Source: Streptomyces sp. TS71-3
GTDB taxonomy: Bacteria; Actinomycetota; Actinomycetes; Streptomycetales; Streptomycetaceae
Direction of reading: 5' to 3'
DNA length: 64,000 nucleotides
Assembly: GCF_018327685.1 (NCBI RefSeq)
Contig: NZ_BNEL01000001.1
Span: 4,154,001-4,218,000, forward strand
This document shows, in pieces, positions 8,104-15,790 of the stretch. How positions within the stretch are numbered: the stretch's first letter is position 1; every line of letters starts with the position of its first letter. The position numbers were made by a program, and so were the translations under genes. Below the pieces are notes generated by a model, which made no database searches, was not told where the DNA came from, and worked only from the letters and a program-made list of their open reading frames with translations.

Positions 8104-8709
8104 TCAGCCTCCGTCCCCGTCCCGGCCGCCGTGCCCGTCTCCGTCCCCGCCCAGCAGCGCGAGGAAGTCCCGGAACGCGCCGGGCATGTCCACCCCCTCC
8201 GGGTCCAGCAGCCACTGGTACTGCAATCCGTCCATCACCGCCACCAGCAGCGGCACCGCCCGCTCGGGCGTCAGTCCGGCGGGCAGCGCCTCGCCGCACT
8301 CCGAGCGGAGCATCTGCGCCATGCTGGCGCGCAGCCGCGCGTAGCGCTGGGTGAAGAACTCCCGCGCCGGATGGTCCTCGGTGACGCTCTCGCCGAGCAG
8401 CGCGGAGAAGGCCTGCACGATGCCCGGGCGCATCGTGTTGTACTCCACCAGAGAGGCGAGCAGGTCGAGTCGCCACTTGCCCTCCGGCACCGCGTCCCAC
8501 TCGTCCCGCTTCTCCAGGACGGCGACCAGCAGCGCCTCCTTCGTCGGGAAGTAGTGCAGCAGCCCCTGCTGGGTGAGGCCGACGCGCTCCGCGACCGCGC
8601 TCAGCGTCGCGCCCCGGTAGCCGCGCTCGGCGATCACCTCGAACGCGGCGCGCAGGATCTCCGCGCGCCGCTCGTCCCCCCTCGCGGACCTGCCCGCCTT
8701 GGCCGTCAT
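8104..8709 (-). CDS. TetR-family transcriptional regulator
   Basis: A 201-residue repressor type with the N-terminal TetR helix-turn-helix (ILRAAFEVIAERGYRGATLSAVAERVGLTQQGLLHYFPTKEALLVAVL, about residues 18-62) and a ligand-binding C-terminal domain ending in a Gly/Asp-rich tail. It is divergent from the GH3 glycosidase gene, and the shared 276-bp region holds a 7-6-7 inverted repeat at 8865-8884, which makes autoregulation and control of the glycosidase likely by inference. The inducer is unknown; a sugar or glycoside would make sense from context. Confidence 0.88.
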   Translation of the reverse strand: MTAKAGRSARGDERRAEILRAAFEVIAERGYRGATLSAVAERVGLTQQGLLHYFPTKEALLVAVLEKRDEWDAVPEGKWRLDLLASLVEYNTMRPGIVQAFSALLGESVTEDHPAREFFTQRYARLRASMAQMLRSECGEALPAGLTPERAVPLLVAVMDGLQYQWLLDPEGVDMPGAFRDFLALLGGDGDGHGGRDGDGG

Positions 8710-8864
8710 GCCGCCGACGCCTGCCCTTCGCCCACTGCCCCGTCACCCTGTGGCGCGCGTCCGGTGCGATCCGTGCGGTGGTCGGCCGCATGCGGATCAC
8801 GGGCCGCGCGCCGCCCGTCCGACCAGACCGTACGGCATCCGCTGATAACGGCACGGTAACAAAA

Positions 8865-8884
8865 GCTACCGATCTACCGGTAGC
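8865..8884. promoter_or_regulatory. Inverted repeat, candidate TetR operator
   Basis: GCTACCG(8865-8871)-6 nt-CGGTAGC(8878-8884) is a perfect dyad in the TetR/GH3 divergent region, in a locally A/T-richer stretch. A third half-site, GGTAAC at 8856-8861, lies just upstream. The centre is about 111 bp from the GH3 start and 165 bp from the TetR start. Confidence 0.55.
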
Positions 8885-8985
8885 GGGGGCAGGATGGGCA
8901 GGGAATGGAGAGGGAGCGGATGGCGCGCCGCCGCGGATGCCCGGCGCACGGACGCAGGCGAGAGCGACCCACAGGAGGCACCTCC

Positions 8986-11514
8986 ATGGCCCGGACCCCG
9001 GCCGACCAGGCACGCGAGGCGGTCGTCGACGCCGCGCTCGCACGGCTCGACCTCGACGGCAAGACCCGGCTGCTGGCCGGCCGGACGATGTGGTCGCTGC
9101 CCGCGCTGCCGGAGATCGGCCTCGGCTCGATGGTGATGTCGGACGGTCCGATCGGGGTACGCGGACTGCGCTGGACCGCCACCGACCCGTCCATCGCGCT
9201 GCCCTCGCCGACGGCGCTCGCCGCCTCCTGGGACCAGGACCTGGCCCGCCGGGCCGGCCGGCTGCTGGCGCAGGAGGCCCGCCGCAAGGGCGTGCACGTC
9301 CTGCTCGCGCCGACCGTCAACCTCCACCGCTCGCCGCTGGGCGGCCGGCACTTCGAGACCTACAGCGAGGACCCGCACCTCACCGGCGTGATCGGCACCG
9401 GCTACGTGCAGGGCGTGCAGTCCGGCGGGGTCGGCACCACGGTCAAGCACTTCGTCGCCAACGACGCCGAGACCGACCGCTTCACCGTGGACAACATCGT
9501 CTCCGAGCGCACCCTGCGCGAGCTGTACCTCGCCCCGTTCGAGGCGATCGTCGAGAACGCCCGGCCCTGGGGCGTGATGACGGCCTACAACACGGTCAAC
9601 GGCATCACGATGACCGAGCACCGCCCGCTCGTGGAGGGCGTGCTGCGCGGCGAGTGGGGCTTCGACGGCGTCAACGTCTCCGACTGGACGGCCGCCCGCT
9701 CCACCGCCGGCACCATCAACGGCGGGCTCGACCTCGCCATGCCCGGCCCCGAGACCGTCTTCGGCGAGGCGCTGGCCGCCGCCGTGCGCGCCGGCGAGGT
9801 CGAGGAGGCCACCGTGGACGCGGCCGTGCGCCGGGTGCTCCGGCTGGCGGCCCGGGTCGGCATCCTCGCCGGTGCCGAGCCCGTCGTACCCGAGGACGCC
9901 CTGCCGCCCGCGGTGGACGGCGAGGCGCTGGCCCGCGAGATCGCCCGCCGCGGCTTCGTCCTCGTCCGCAACGCACCCGTGCCGGCCCCGGTGCCGGAGG
10001 GCGCCTCCCCCGACTCTCCCGCGGGGCTGGAGGGGGCTCCGCGGGAGCCGGCCGCGCTGCCGCTGGATCCGGCCCGGCTGCGCAGGCTCGCCCTGATCGG
10101 CGCCGCCGCGCGCGACGCCCGGGTCCTGGGCGGGGGTTCGGCCACCGTCTTCCCCGACCACGTCGTCTCCCCGCTGGACGGCCTGACCGCCGCGCTGCCC
10201 GAGGGCACCGTCGACTGGGCCCTGGGCGCCGACCTCAGCGAGGAACTGGCCCCCGCCGGCAAGGGCTTCCGGCTGAGCGCCGTGTGCCGCGACGCCGAGG
10301 GAACCGTGCTCGGCAGCGCCCCCATGCCCACCGGGCAGCTCCAGTGGATCGGCGACGACCTCCCCGACGGCGTCACCTACGAGACCCTGCACAGCATCGA
10401 GATCACCGGCACCTTCACCCCGCGCGAGAGCGGCGAGCACCAGCTCGGCACCCGCGGCCTCGGCGCGTTCACCCTCAGCGTCGGCGGCAGGGTGGTGTGG
10501 GCGGGCGCCGAGGAACTGGGCGAGGTCTCCGACCCCTTCGAGGCGTTCTTCGGAGTCCCGCTTGAGCGTGCCCGGATCCAGCTGACCGCCGGCGAGCCCG
10601 TCGAGGTCTCGCTGCGCAACACCCTCGACAAGAGGTACGCGCCGCCGCTGCCCGGCGTCGTCTTCTCGCTCGTGCACCTCACCCCGCAGCGGGACGCGGA
10701 CGAGCTGATCGCCGAGGCGGCCGAGGCCGCCCGCGGCGCCGACGCGGCCGTGGTGGTCGTCGCCACCACGGAGCGCGTGGAGTCGGAGGGCTTCGACCGC
10801 GCCGACCTCGCCCTGCCCGGCCGCCAGGACGACCTGGTCCGGGCGGTCGCGGCGGCCAACCCGAACACCGTCGTGGTGGTCAACGCAGGGTCGCCCGTGG
10901 AACTGCCCTGGCGGGACGAGGTCGCCGCCGTGCTGCTGAGCTGGTTCCCCGGCCAGGAGGGCGGCGCTGCCCTCGCCGACGTGCTGCTCGGCACCGCGGA
11001 GCCGGGCGGCCGGCTTCCCACCACATGGGGAGCGCTCCGGGACGCCCCGGTGACGCAGGTGACGCCCGTGGACGGCGAGCTGCCGTACCGGGAGGGCGTC
11101 TTCATCGGCTACCGCGCCTGGCAGCGGGCCGGCCGTGCGCCCGTCTACCCCTTCGGGCACGGCCTCGGCTACACGGACTGGACGTACGAGTCCATCGACG
11201 TCACCGGCACCACGGCCACCGTCCGGGTGCGGAACACCGGCCGGCGCCCCGGGCGCGAGATCGTCCAGGTCTACGCCGGTCCCGCCGACCTCGGTGAGGG
11301 TTCGGCCGAGCGGCCCGCCCGCGTACTGGCCGGCTTCACGCCGGTGACCGCTGAGCCGGGCGAGACCATCGAGGTGGCCGTGGACCTGGCCCCCCGTGCC
11401 TTCGAGATCTGGGACGAGGGCGCCGGCGGCTGGGCGCCGGTACCGGGCGCGTACACGGTCGAGGCCGGCCGGTCGGTCGGGGACCTGAGGGTCGCGGCAA
11501 CCCTCAAGCGCTGA
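8986..11514 (+). CDS. Glycoside hydrolase family 3 beta-glycosidase with PA14 insert
   Basis: The 842-residue enzyme hydrolyses beta-linked glucosides or xylosides with retention. The order is: GH3 N-terminal barrel with FETYSEDP, KHFVANDAETDR and the nucleophile D233 in NVSDWTA; the start of the GH3 C domain; an inserted PA14-like beta domain at about 405-545 (substrate-binding in family members); the rest of the C domain with LPGRQDDLVRAVAAAN; and a C-terminal fibronectin-III-like domain. There is no signal peptide, so it acts in the cytosol on imported oligosaccharides. The start at 8986 has AGGAGG 7 nt upstream; an in-frame ATG at 8905 lacks one. The downstream mutarotase would act on released sugar. 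Confidence 0.93.
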   Translation: MARTPADQAREAVVDAALARLDLDGKTRLLAGRTMWSLPALPEIGLGSMVMSDGPIGVRGLRWTATDPSIALPSPTALAASWDQDLARRAGRLLAQEARRKGVHVLLAPTVNLHRSPLGGRHFETYSEDPHLTGVIGTGYVQGVQSGGVGTTVKHFVANDAETDRFTVDNIVSERTLRELYLAPFEAIVENARPWGVMTAYNTVNGITMTEHRPLVEGVLRGEWGFDGVNVSDWTAARSTAGTINGGLDLAMPGPETVFGEALAAAVRAGEVEEATVDAAVRRVLRLAARVGILAGAEPVVPEDALPPAVDGEALAREIARRGFVLVRNAPVPAPVPEGASPDSPAGLEGAPREPAALPLDPARLRRLALIGAAARDARVLGGGSATVFPDHVVSPLDGLTAALPEGTVDWALGADLSEELAPAGKGFRLSAVCRDAEGTVLGSAPMPTGQLQWIGDDLPDGVTYETLHSIEITGTFTPRESGEHQLGTRGLGAFTLSVGGRVVWAGAEELGEVSDPFEAFFGVPLERARIQLTAGEPVEVSLRNTLDKRYAPPLPGVVFSLVHLTPQRDADELIAEAAEAARGADAAVVVVATTERVESEGFDRADLALPGRQDDLVRAVAAANPNTVVVVNAGSPVELPWRDEVAAVLLSWFPGQEGGAALADVLLGTAEPGGRLPTTWGALRDAPVTQVTPVDGELPYREGVFIGYRAWQRAGRAPVYPFGHGLGYTDWTYESIDVTGTTATVRVRNTGRRPGREIVQVYAGPADLGEGSAERPARVLAGFTPVTAEPGETIEVAVDLAPRAFEIWDEGAGGWAPVPGAYTVEAGRSVGDLRVAATLKR

Positions 11515-11694
11515 CGCGCGCTGCTCCCCCCTGGACCCGGGCCCCGGAGCAGGCACCTGACGGCCGCTCCGGGGCCCGTGCTCCCTGGCGGTCGCGGTAG
11601 GCCCCCATCGGTGGCCGGGGGAGCCGGGCTGCCGGGCCCCTCGTCCTGGGGTTTGCGGTTCGTATCGGACGTGCCGGTGGGTGGGTGGGTGCGT

Positions 11695-11713
11695 GCGCAG
11701 TTCCCCGCGCCCC
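11695..11713 (-). repeat. 19-mer GGGGCGCGGGGAACTGCGC, reverse orientation
   Basis: The only copy of the ten in this window that is on the minus strand. It faces the plus copies 11768-11925, so the two orientations could pair into a long hairpin in a read-through transcript of the convergent gap between the GH3 and galM genes. Confidence 0.85.
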
Positions 11714-11747
11714 TTCGTGGTGGCCGTGGGCTGCTCGGCTGGACCGT

Positions 11748-11925
11748 GTGCCTGAGCCGTGTGATCAGGGGCGCGGGGAACTGCGCGAGTACTACGGCGG
11801 TGTCGCGCTGGACCGTGTGCCTGAGCCGTGTGATCAGGGGCGCGGGGAACTGCGCGAAGTACCACGGCGGTGTCGCGCCGGACCGCTCGCCTCCGCCGCG
11901 GACCCAGGGGCGCGGGGAACTGCGC
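11748..11925 (+). repeat. 69-bp tandem repeat with three GGGGCGCGGGGAACTGCGC cores
   Basis: Two units of 69 bp (cores at 11768-11786 and 11837-11855) differ at only a few positions, sharing CCGTGTGCCTGAGCCGTGTG before each core and a CTACGGCGGTGTCGCG-like segment after it. A third, more diverged unit has its core at 11907-11925. The repeats fill the convergent gap 11515-11992, which has no credible gene. Confidence 0.88.
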
Positions 11926-11992
11926 AAAAAAGCCACGACCGCGTTCACGCAACCCGCTCCGGCCCCCCGGCACCGGCGTACCCGAAACCGCC

Positions 11993-12976
11993 TCAGCGCA
12001 CCGAGAAGCCGTACACGGTCTCCGACCGGAACACCGCTCCGGGCCGGAGCACGGTACCGGGGAACCCCGGCTGGTTCGGCCCATCAGGAAAGTGCTGGGT
12101 CTCCAGCGCCGTCCCCGCCGTGGGCCCGAACGAACCGTGGCCGATATGGTCGCCGGTGTAGAGCTGCACCCCGGGCTCGGTGGTCGCCACCGTCAGCACC
12201 CGCCCCGACGCCGGATCGAACAGCTCGGCCACCGGCTCGGCCCGCTCGGTGACCCCCTTGTCCAGCACGAAGTTGTGGTCGTAGCCCGCCCCCGTCTTGC
12301 GGGCCTCACGGAAGTCGAAGCGGGTGCCCTCGACCGCCGCCAGCTCGCCGGTGGGGATGTGCTCGGCGTCCACCGGCGTGATCCGGGACGCGGCGATCCG
12401 CAGCTCGTGGCCGCCCGCCGTACCGGAGTCGGCCCCGCCGAGGTTCCAGTAGGCGTGGTTGGCGAGGTTGAGCACGGTGGGTGCGTCGGTCACCGCCTCG
12501 TAGGCGATGCGGAGCGCTCCCGACTCGTCGAGCGTGTACGTCGCGGAGACCTCCAGGCGGCCCGGGAAGCCCTCCTCGCCGTCCGGGCTGACCCGGCTCA
12601 GGCGCACCCCGTGCGGCACCGGGGCCGCGTCCCACACGCGCTTGTCGAAGCCGCCGTCGCCGCCGTGCAGGATGTTCCGCCCCTCGTTCGCAGGCAGCCT
12701 GTGCACCGTGCCGTCGAGCGTGAAGCGGGCCCCGCCGATGCGGTTCGCGTACCGCCCCACCAGCGCGCCGAAGTACGGCGAGGCGTGCTCCAGGTAGCCG
12801 TCCAGGTCCTCGAAGCCGAGCACCACCTCGGCACCGTGGCCGTCCCGGTCCGGGACGCGCACCGACTGCACGATGGCGCCGTAGGTCAGGACGCGCACCC
12901 GCACCCCGGCCCGCTCCAGGGTCCAGCGGTGCACGGGTGTGCCGTCGGGCAGGGCCCCGAAGGGTTGAGAAGCCAT
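11993..12976 (-). CDS. galM: Aldose 1-epimerase (galactose mutarotase)
   Basis: Interconverts alpha and beta anomers of glucose or galactose. The 327 residues show the GalM landmarks NRIGGARF, the substrate loop GRNILHGGDGGFDKRVW, catalytic His174 in LANHAYWNLGG and the acidic C-terminal part (TTEPGVQLYTGDHIG) that holds the catalytic Glu further on. There is no signal peptide. It is convergent with the GH3 glycosidase, and the two could act in one sugar route though they are not cotranscribed. An SGNH lipoprotein gene lies 30 bp upstream on the same strand and may share its transcript. Confidence 0.92.
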   Translation of the reverse strand: MASQPFGALPDGTPVHRWTLERAGVRVRVLTYGAIVQSVRVPDRDGHGAEVVLGFEDLDGYLEHASPYFGALVGRYANRIGGARFTLDGTVHRLPANEGRNILHGGDGGFDKRVWDAAPVPHGVRLSRVSPDGEEGFPGRLEVSATYTLDESGALRIAYEAVTDAPTVLNLANHAYWNLGGADSGTAGGHELRIAASRITPVDAEHIPTGELAAVEGTRFDFREARKTGAGYDHNFVLDKGVTERAEPVAELFDPASGRVLTVATTEPGVQLYTGDHIGHGSFGPTAGTALETQHFPDGPNQPGFPGTVLRPGAVFRSETVYGFSVR

Positions 12977-13006
12977 GATCGAGAGGTTACGCGGGTTCGC
13001 CGCCGC

Positions 13007-13906
13007 TCAGGAGACCGCCTCCTTCGCCGTCACCCCGCGGTAGGCGAGCTCCGCGAGACGGCTCTGACCGTCCCGGCTGGGGTGGAACCAGTCCCAGTGG
13101 CTCAACTGCGCGGTGGTGAAGCGGTAGTCGAAGACCGCCCCGCCGTCGTACCGGCAGCGCAGGTCTTTGGCGCAGACCTCCTTCAGTACTTTGTTGTACG
13201 CCACCACCCGCTCCTGCACCTTCGCACGGCGCTTGGTGGCCTTGGCGTCCTTCGCGTCCGCGTCGGCGAGCATCGAGGGGCAGATGCCGAGCTTCCAGAT
13301 CTGCTTGCCCAGCGGGTTGGTGCGCCCCTGGAACCACAGCCGCTTCAGGTTCGGCACGCTCGCCACGTACACCTGCGTCCTGGGCAGCTTCTCGCGCAGC
13401 GCCTGCATGGCCTTCTCGAAGTCAGCCCGGAACTCGTCGACCTTCGTCATGGCGCGCGTGGAGCTCCGGCAGGCGTCATTGGCCCCGGCCATCACCGTCA
13501 CCAGCTCGGGACGGCGGGCCGCGGCACGCCTCACCTGTCCCGGCAGGTCCTGCATACGGGCGCCCGAGACGGCGTAGTTCCAGCTGTGCCCGACGGCACG
13601 CTCGCCCAGCAGCCGCGCCGCGAGACTGCGCACCGTGGGGTCCGAGCCGGTCGCCCACGAAACGCTGGGGCAGTCCGCAAGCGCGGAGCACGCGTCGAAG
13701 CCACGCGTTATGGAGTCGCCCACGGCCGCCAGCGAGCCGGGGCGGCGGTCCCAGACCGGGGCCGGCCGCGGAGCCTGCTTGCCGGGTGCGGAGGAGCCCC
13801 GGGCGGCGGGGTGGTCCGGCCCGCCGCACCCGGTGAGCGTCATGGCGCCCAGCACGGCCGCCGCCACGGCGACGGCGACTGGCGAGCGCCGGCTTGGTCT
13901 TCGCAT
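13007..13906 (-). CDS. SGNH/GDSL-family hydrolase, lipoprotein
   Basis: A 299-residue esterase-type protein anchored outside the cell. The signal peptide ends in the lipobox LTGC with the lipidated Cys27, followed by a Pro/Ala-rich linker. The SGNH blocks are visible: nucleophile S65 in VGDSITRG, the Gly in block II (SGARMQDL), GANDAC (block III) and the D-x-x-H pair in HWDWFHPSRDGQ near the C-terminus. Two cysteine-rich spots (ACSALADCPS and AKDLRC) suggest disulfides as in secreted Streptomyces SGNH lipases. The substrate is unknown: lipid, polysaccharide acetyl or phospholipid esters are possible. Confidence 0.9.
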   Translation of the reverse strand: MRRPSRRSPVAVAVAAAVLGAMTLTGCGGPDHPAARGSSAPGKQAPRPAPVWDRRPGSLAAVGDSITRGFDACSALADCPSVSWATGSDPTVRSLAARLLGERAVGHSWNYAVSGARMQDLPGQVRRAAARRPELVTVMAGANDACRSSTRAMTKVDEFRADFEKAMQALREKLPRTQVYVASVPNLKRLWFQGRTNPLGKQIWKLGICPSMLADADAKDAKATKRRAKVQERVVAYNKVLKEVCAKDLRCRYDGGAVFDYRFTTAQLSHWDWFHPSRDGQSRLAELAYRGVTAKEAVS

Positions 13907-14439
13907 CCCCGGACGTCCTTCTGTGTGGTCTCGCTGTCACGCCGGACCGTGCCCCGGGCGGGGGCGCCGCCCGGCGGCACGCATCGGCGGTGCCACGGCC
14001 GGCGTGGCCGAACCGTGCCCGTTCATCATGGCGATCAGTGTCCCGCGGATCGGTCATCGTCCCGCCCGGGTCTCGTACGAGTCTCGTCCGGGTGTCATCC
14101 GGGGGGCCCACCGACCTCTTTCGGGTGTCGCGGCGCCGGGCGCGCGTTCCTCGTCCGCCGTGACCGGCATGCCGTCCCTGCGAGTGAAAGGTCCGTGTTT
14201 CCGCACCGCGGGACGGACGGTACGTCACACTCCTTGCCCCGCCGCGCGGTAGCCTCGGCCCATGGTGGTCTGACCATCGTGGGGGACGGTGACAGGCCGA
14301 CGGCCGGGCCGGTGGCAATCCGCCGTTACGGTTCCGCTAAATTACATCACGTCACATCTGTCCCTTTTGAGGAATATTGCTCGGCACGGGCGCGAGGGCC
14401 GCCCCCGAAGGCTCACCTCGTCCCACACTGGAGGTCCCG
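13907..14439. other. 533-bp intergenic region between divergent genes, possible long leader
   Basis: No gene is supported. A TAGCCT box at 14250-14255 is followed 6 nt later by ATGGTGGTCTGA (14262-14273), a three-codon open frame, which is what a leaderless transcript start looks like here; if used, the DUF3145 gene would have a leader of about 180 nt. The stretch 14325-14385 is distinctly A/T-richer (CTAAATTACATCACG, TTTTGAGGAATATT) than the surroundings, a possible second promoter. Confidence 0.4.
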
Positions 14440-14934
14440 GTGACGACTCGTGGAGTTCTGTACGTGCACTCGGCGCCGCGCGCGCTGTGCCCGCACGTCG
14501 AATGGGCGGTCGCGGGCGTGCTCGGTACGCGCGTCAACCTCGACTGGATCAGGCAGCCCGCGGAGCCCGGCACCTGGAGATCGGAGTTCTCCTGGCAGGG
14601 CCAGGCGGGCACGGCCTCCAAGCTCGCCTCCGCGCTGCGCGGTTGGCAGATGCTGCGCTTCGAGGTGACCGCGGAACCCAGCGCCACGGCCGAGGGCGAG
14701 CGCTACTCCGCCACGCCCGACCTGGGCATCTTCCATGCCGTCACCGGTATCCACGGCGACATCCTGATCCCCGAGGACCGGCTGCGCGCGGCGCTCGCGC
14801 GCGCCCAGCGCGAGGGCGCCGACCTCCAGGCCGAGGTGGCCCGGCTGCTCGGCAAGCCCTGGGACGACGAACTGGAGCCGTTCCGCTACGCCGGTGAGGG
14901 CGCCCCGGTCCGCTGGCTGCACCAGGTGGTGTGA
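14440..14934 (+). CDS. DUF3145 family protein
   Basis: A 164-residue protein with the DUF3145 pattern throughout: TTRGVLYVHSAPRALCPHVEWA at the start, EFSWQGQAGTASKLASALRGW in the middle and EDRLRAALARA near the end. Its function is unknown; it is a conserved actinobacterial protein typically found next to the fatty-acid synthesis operon, as here. The GTG start has GGAGGT 4 nt upstream; an in-frame ATG at 14377 has none. It is soluble, with no signal or membrane segment. It is convergent with the PPOX gene. Confidence 0.88.
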   Translation: MTTRGVLYVHSAPRALCPHVEWAVAGVLGTRVNLDWIRQPAEPGTWRSEFSWQGQAGTASKLASALRGWQMLRFEVTAEPSATAEGERYSATPDLGIFHAVTGIHGDILIPEDRLRAALARAQREGADLQAEVARLLGKPWDDELEPFRYAGEGAPVRWLHQVV

Positions 14935-15087
14935 TCCGCCGGCCCCGTGCGCACCCGGCCGCAGCGGGTCGCTCTCGGGAGGACCGAGGGTGGACCGTTC
15001 GAGTGGGCCGGATACACACGGGACCGGCGGATCGGGACCGGGCGGTGCCGGGGCAGGCACGGCCGGCGGAGCCGCCGGTTTCCCCTC

Positions 15088-15119
15088 GGGGCTCCGGGGC
15101 TCCGGGGCTCCGGGGCTCC
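15088..15119 (+). repeat. Four tandem copies of an 8-bp unit GGGGCTCC
   Basis: A perfect 8-bp tandem array in the convergent gap between the DUF3145 and PPOX genes. An unstable simple repeat with no coding role. Confidence 0.85.
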
Positions 15120-15140
15120 AGAGCCGCCCGCAGGACCCCC

Positions 15141-15566
15141 TCAGCTTCCCGCGCCGCCGTACACGCGCTCCACGGGCAGCCGGACGACGAGCCGCCGGTT
15201 GCTGACCATGGCGCGGCGGTAGTCGTCCCAGTCGGGGTGCTCGCCGGACAGGGCGCGGTAGTACCCGATCAGCTCCTCCACCGTGGCGTCCCCGGGATCC
15301 TCGGCCACCGGCGTCAGCTCGACCGTTCCCTCGGCCACGGCGTAGTGCCGGAAGTCGGGCGTGGTGACGTACAGGCTCGCGCGGGGATCGCGGCGGAGGT
15401 TGGCGGTCTTCGCGCGGTCGGCGGTGACCGACACCCGTACCAGCCGGGCTTCCGGGTCGTAGGCGTAGATGACGTTGGAGAGCTGGGGGCGGCCGTTCGA
15501 CTTGATGGTCGTCAGCACGCCCTGCTTCGAGCGGGCGATCAGCTCCGCGAGGGCCTCGGTGGTCAC
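15141..15566 (-). CDS. PPOX-class F420/FMN-dependent oxidoreductase
   Basis: A 141-residue split-barrel flavin/deazaflavin enzyme of the pyridoxamine-phosphate-oxidase-like fold: VLTTIKSNGRPQLSNVIYAYD at the start, VRVSVTADRAKTANLRRDPRASLYV in the core and HPDWDDYRRAMVSNRRLVVRLPVERVY at the end, the last being typical of the F420-binding FDOR group. The GTG start at 15566 matches family length. The same frame stays open upstream through the tandem repeats at 15650-15777, adding up to 66 residues (AWEVPPP-type repeats), but this extension is unlike any PPOX protein. The substrate is unknown. Confidence 0.82.
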   Translation of the reverse strand: MTTEALAELIARSKQGVLTTIKSNGRPQLSNVIYAYDPEARLVRVSVTADRAKTANLRRDPRASLYVTTPDFRHYAVAEGTVELTPVAEDPGDATVEELIGYYRALSGEHPDWDDYRRAMVSNRRLVVRLPVERVYGGAGS

Positions 15567-15649
15567 AGTGGTGAAGCCTTCCTTGGTGGGGCGCCACCCG
15601 GACCGGCCGGCACCGGGTGGGGCCGCTCCCCGCCAAGCGGGCGGGGGGA

Positions 15650-15777
15650 CCTCCCACGCCCTCAAGGCGGTGGGTGGGGGTACCTCCCACGCCCTCAAGG
15701 CGCTAGGTAGGGGTACCTCCCACGTCTTCAAGGCAGCGGGTCGAGGTACCTCCCACGCCCTCAAGGCAGTGGGGGAG
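15650..15777 (+). repeat. Four tandem copies (~33 bp) of the CCTCCCACGCCCTCAAGGC element
   Basis: Units start at about 15650, 15681, 15714 and 15747; each begins (TA)CCTCCCACG(C/T)C(C/T)TCAAGGC and ends in a G-rich run. The 33-bp period keeps one frame open on the minus strand as an 11-residue repeat fused to the PPOX frame. It lies between fabF (3' end) and the PPOX gene, so a fabF transcript would read through it. Confidence 0.88.
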
Positions 15778-15790
15778 TGACTGGACCTTC

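Noticed and set aside
11748..11925. CRISPR-like array (regularly spaced repeats)
   Set aside because: The spacers between the repeat cores are themselves repeated, there are only three units, and no cas genes are in the window.
14262..14439. SAM-type or other known riboswitch before DUF3145
   Set aside because: I looked for conserved cores (SAM-IV, cobalamin, TPP, c-di-AMP) and could not fit any; only a generic hairpin-forming leader is visible.
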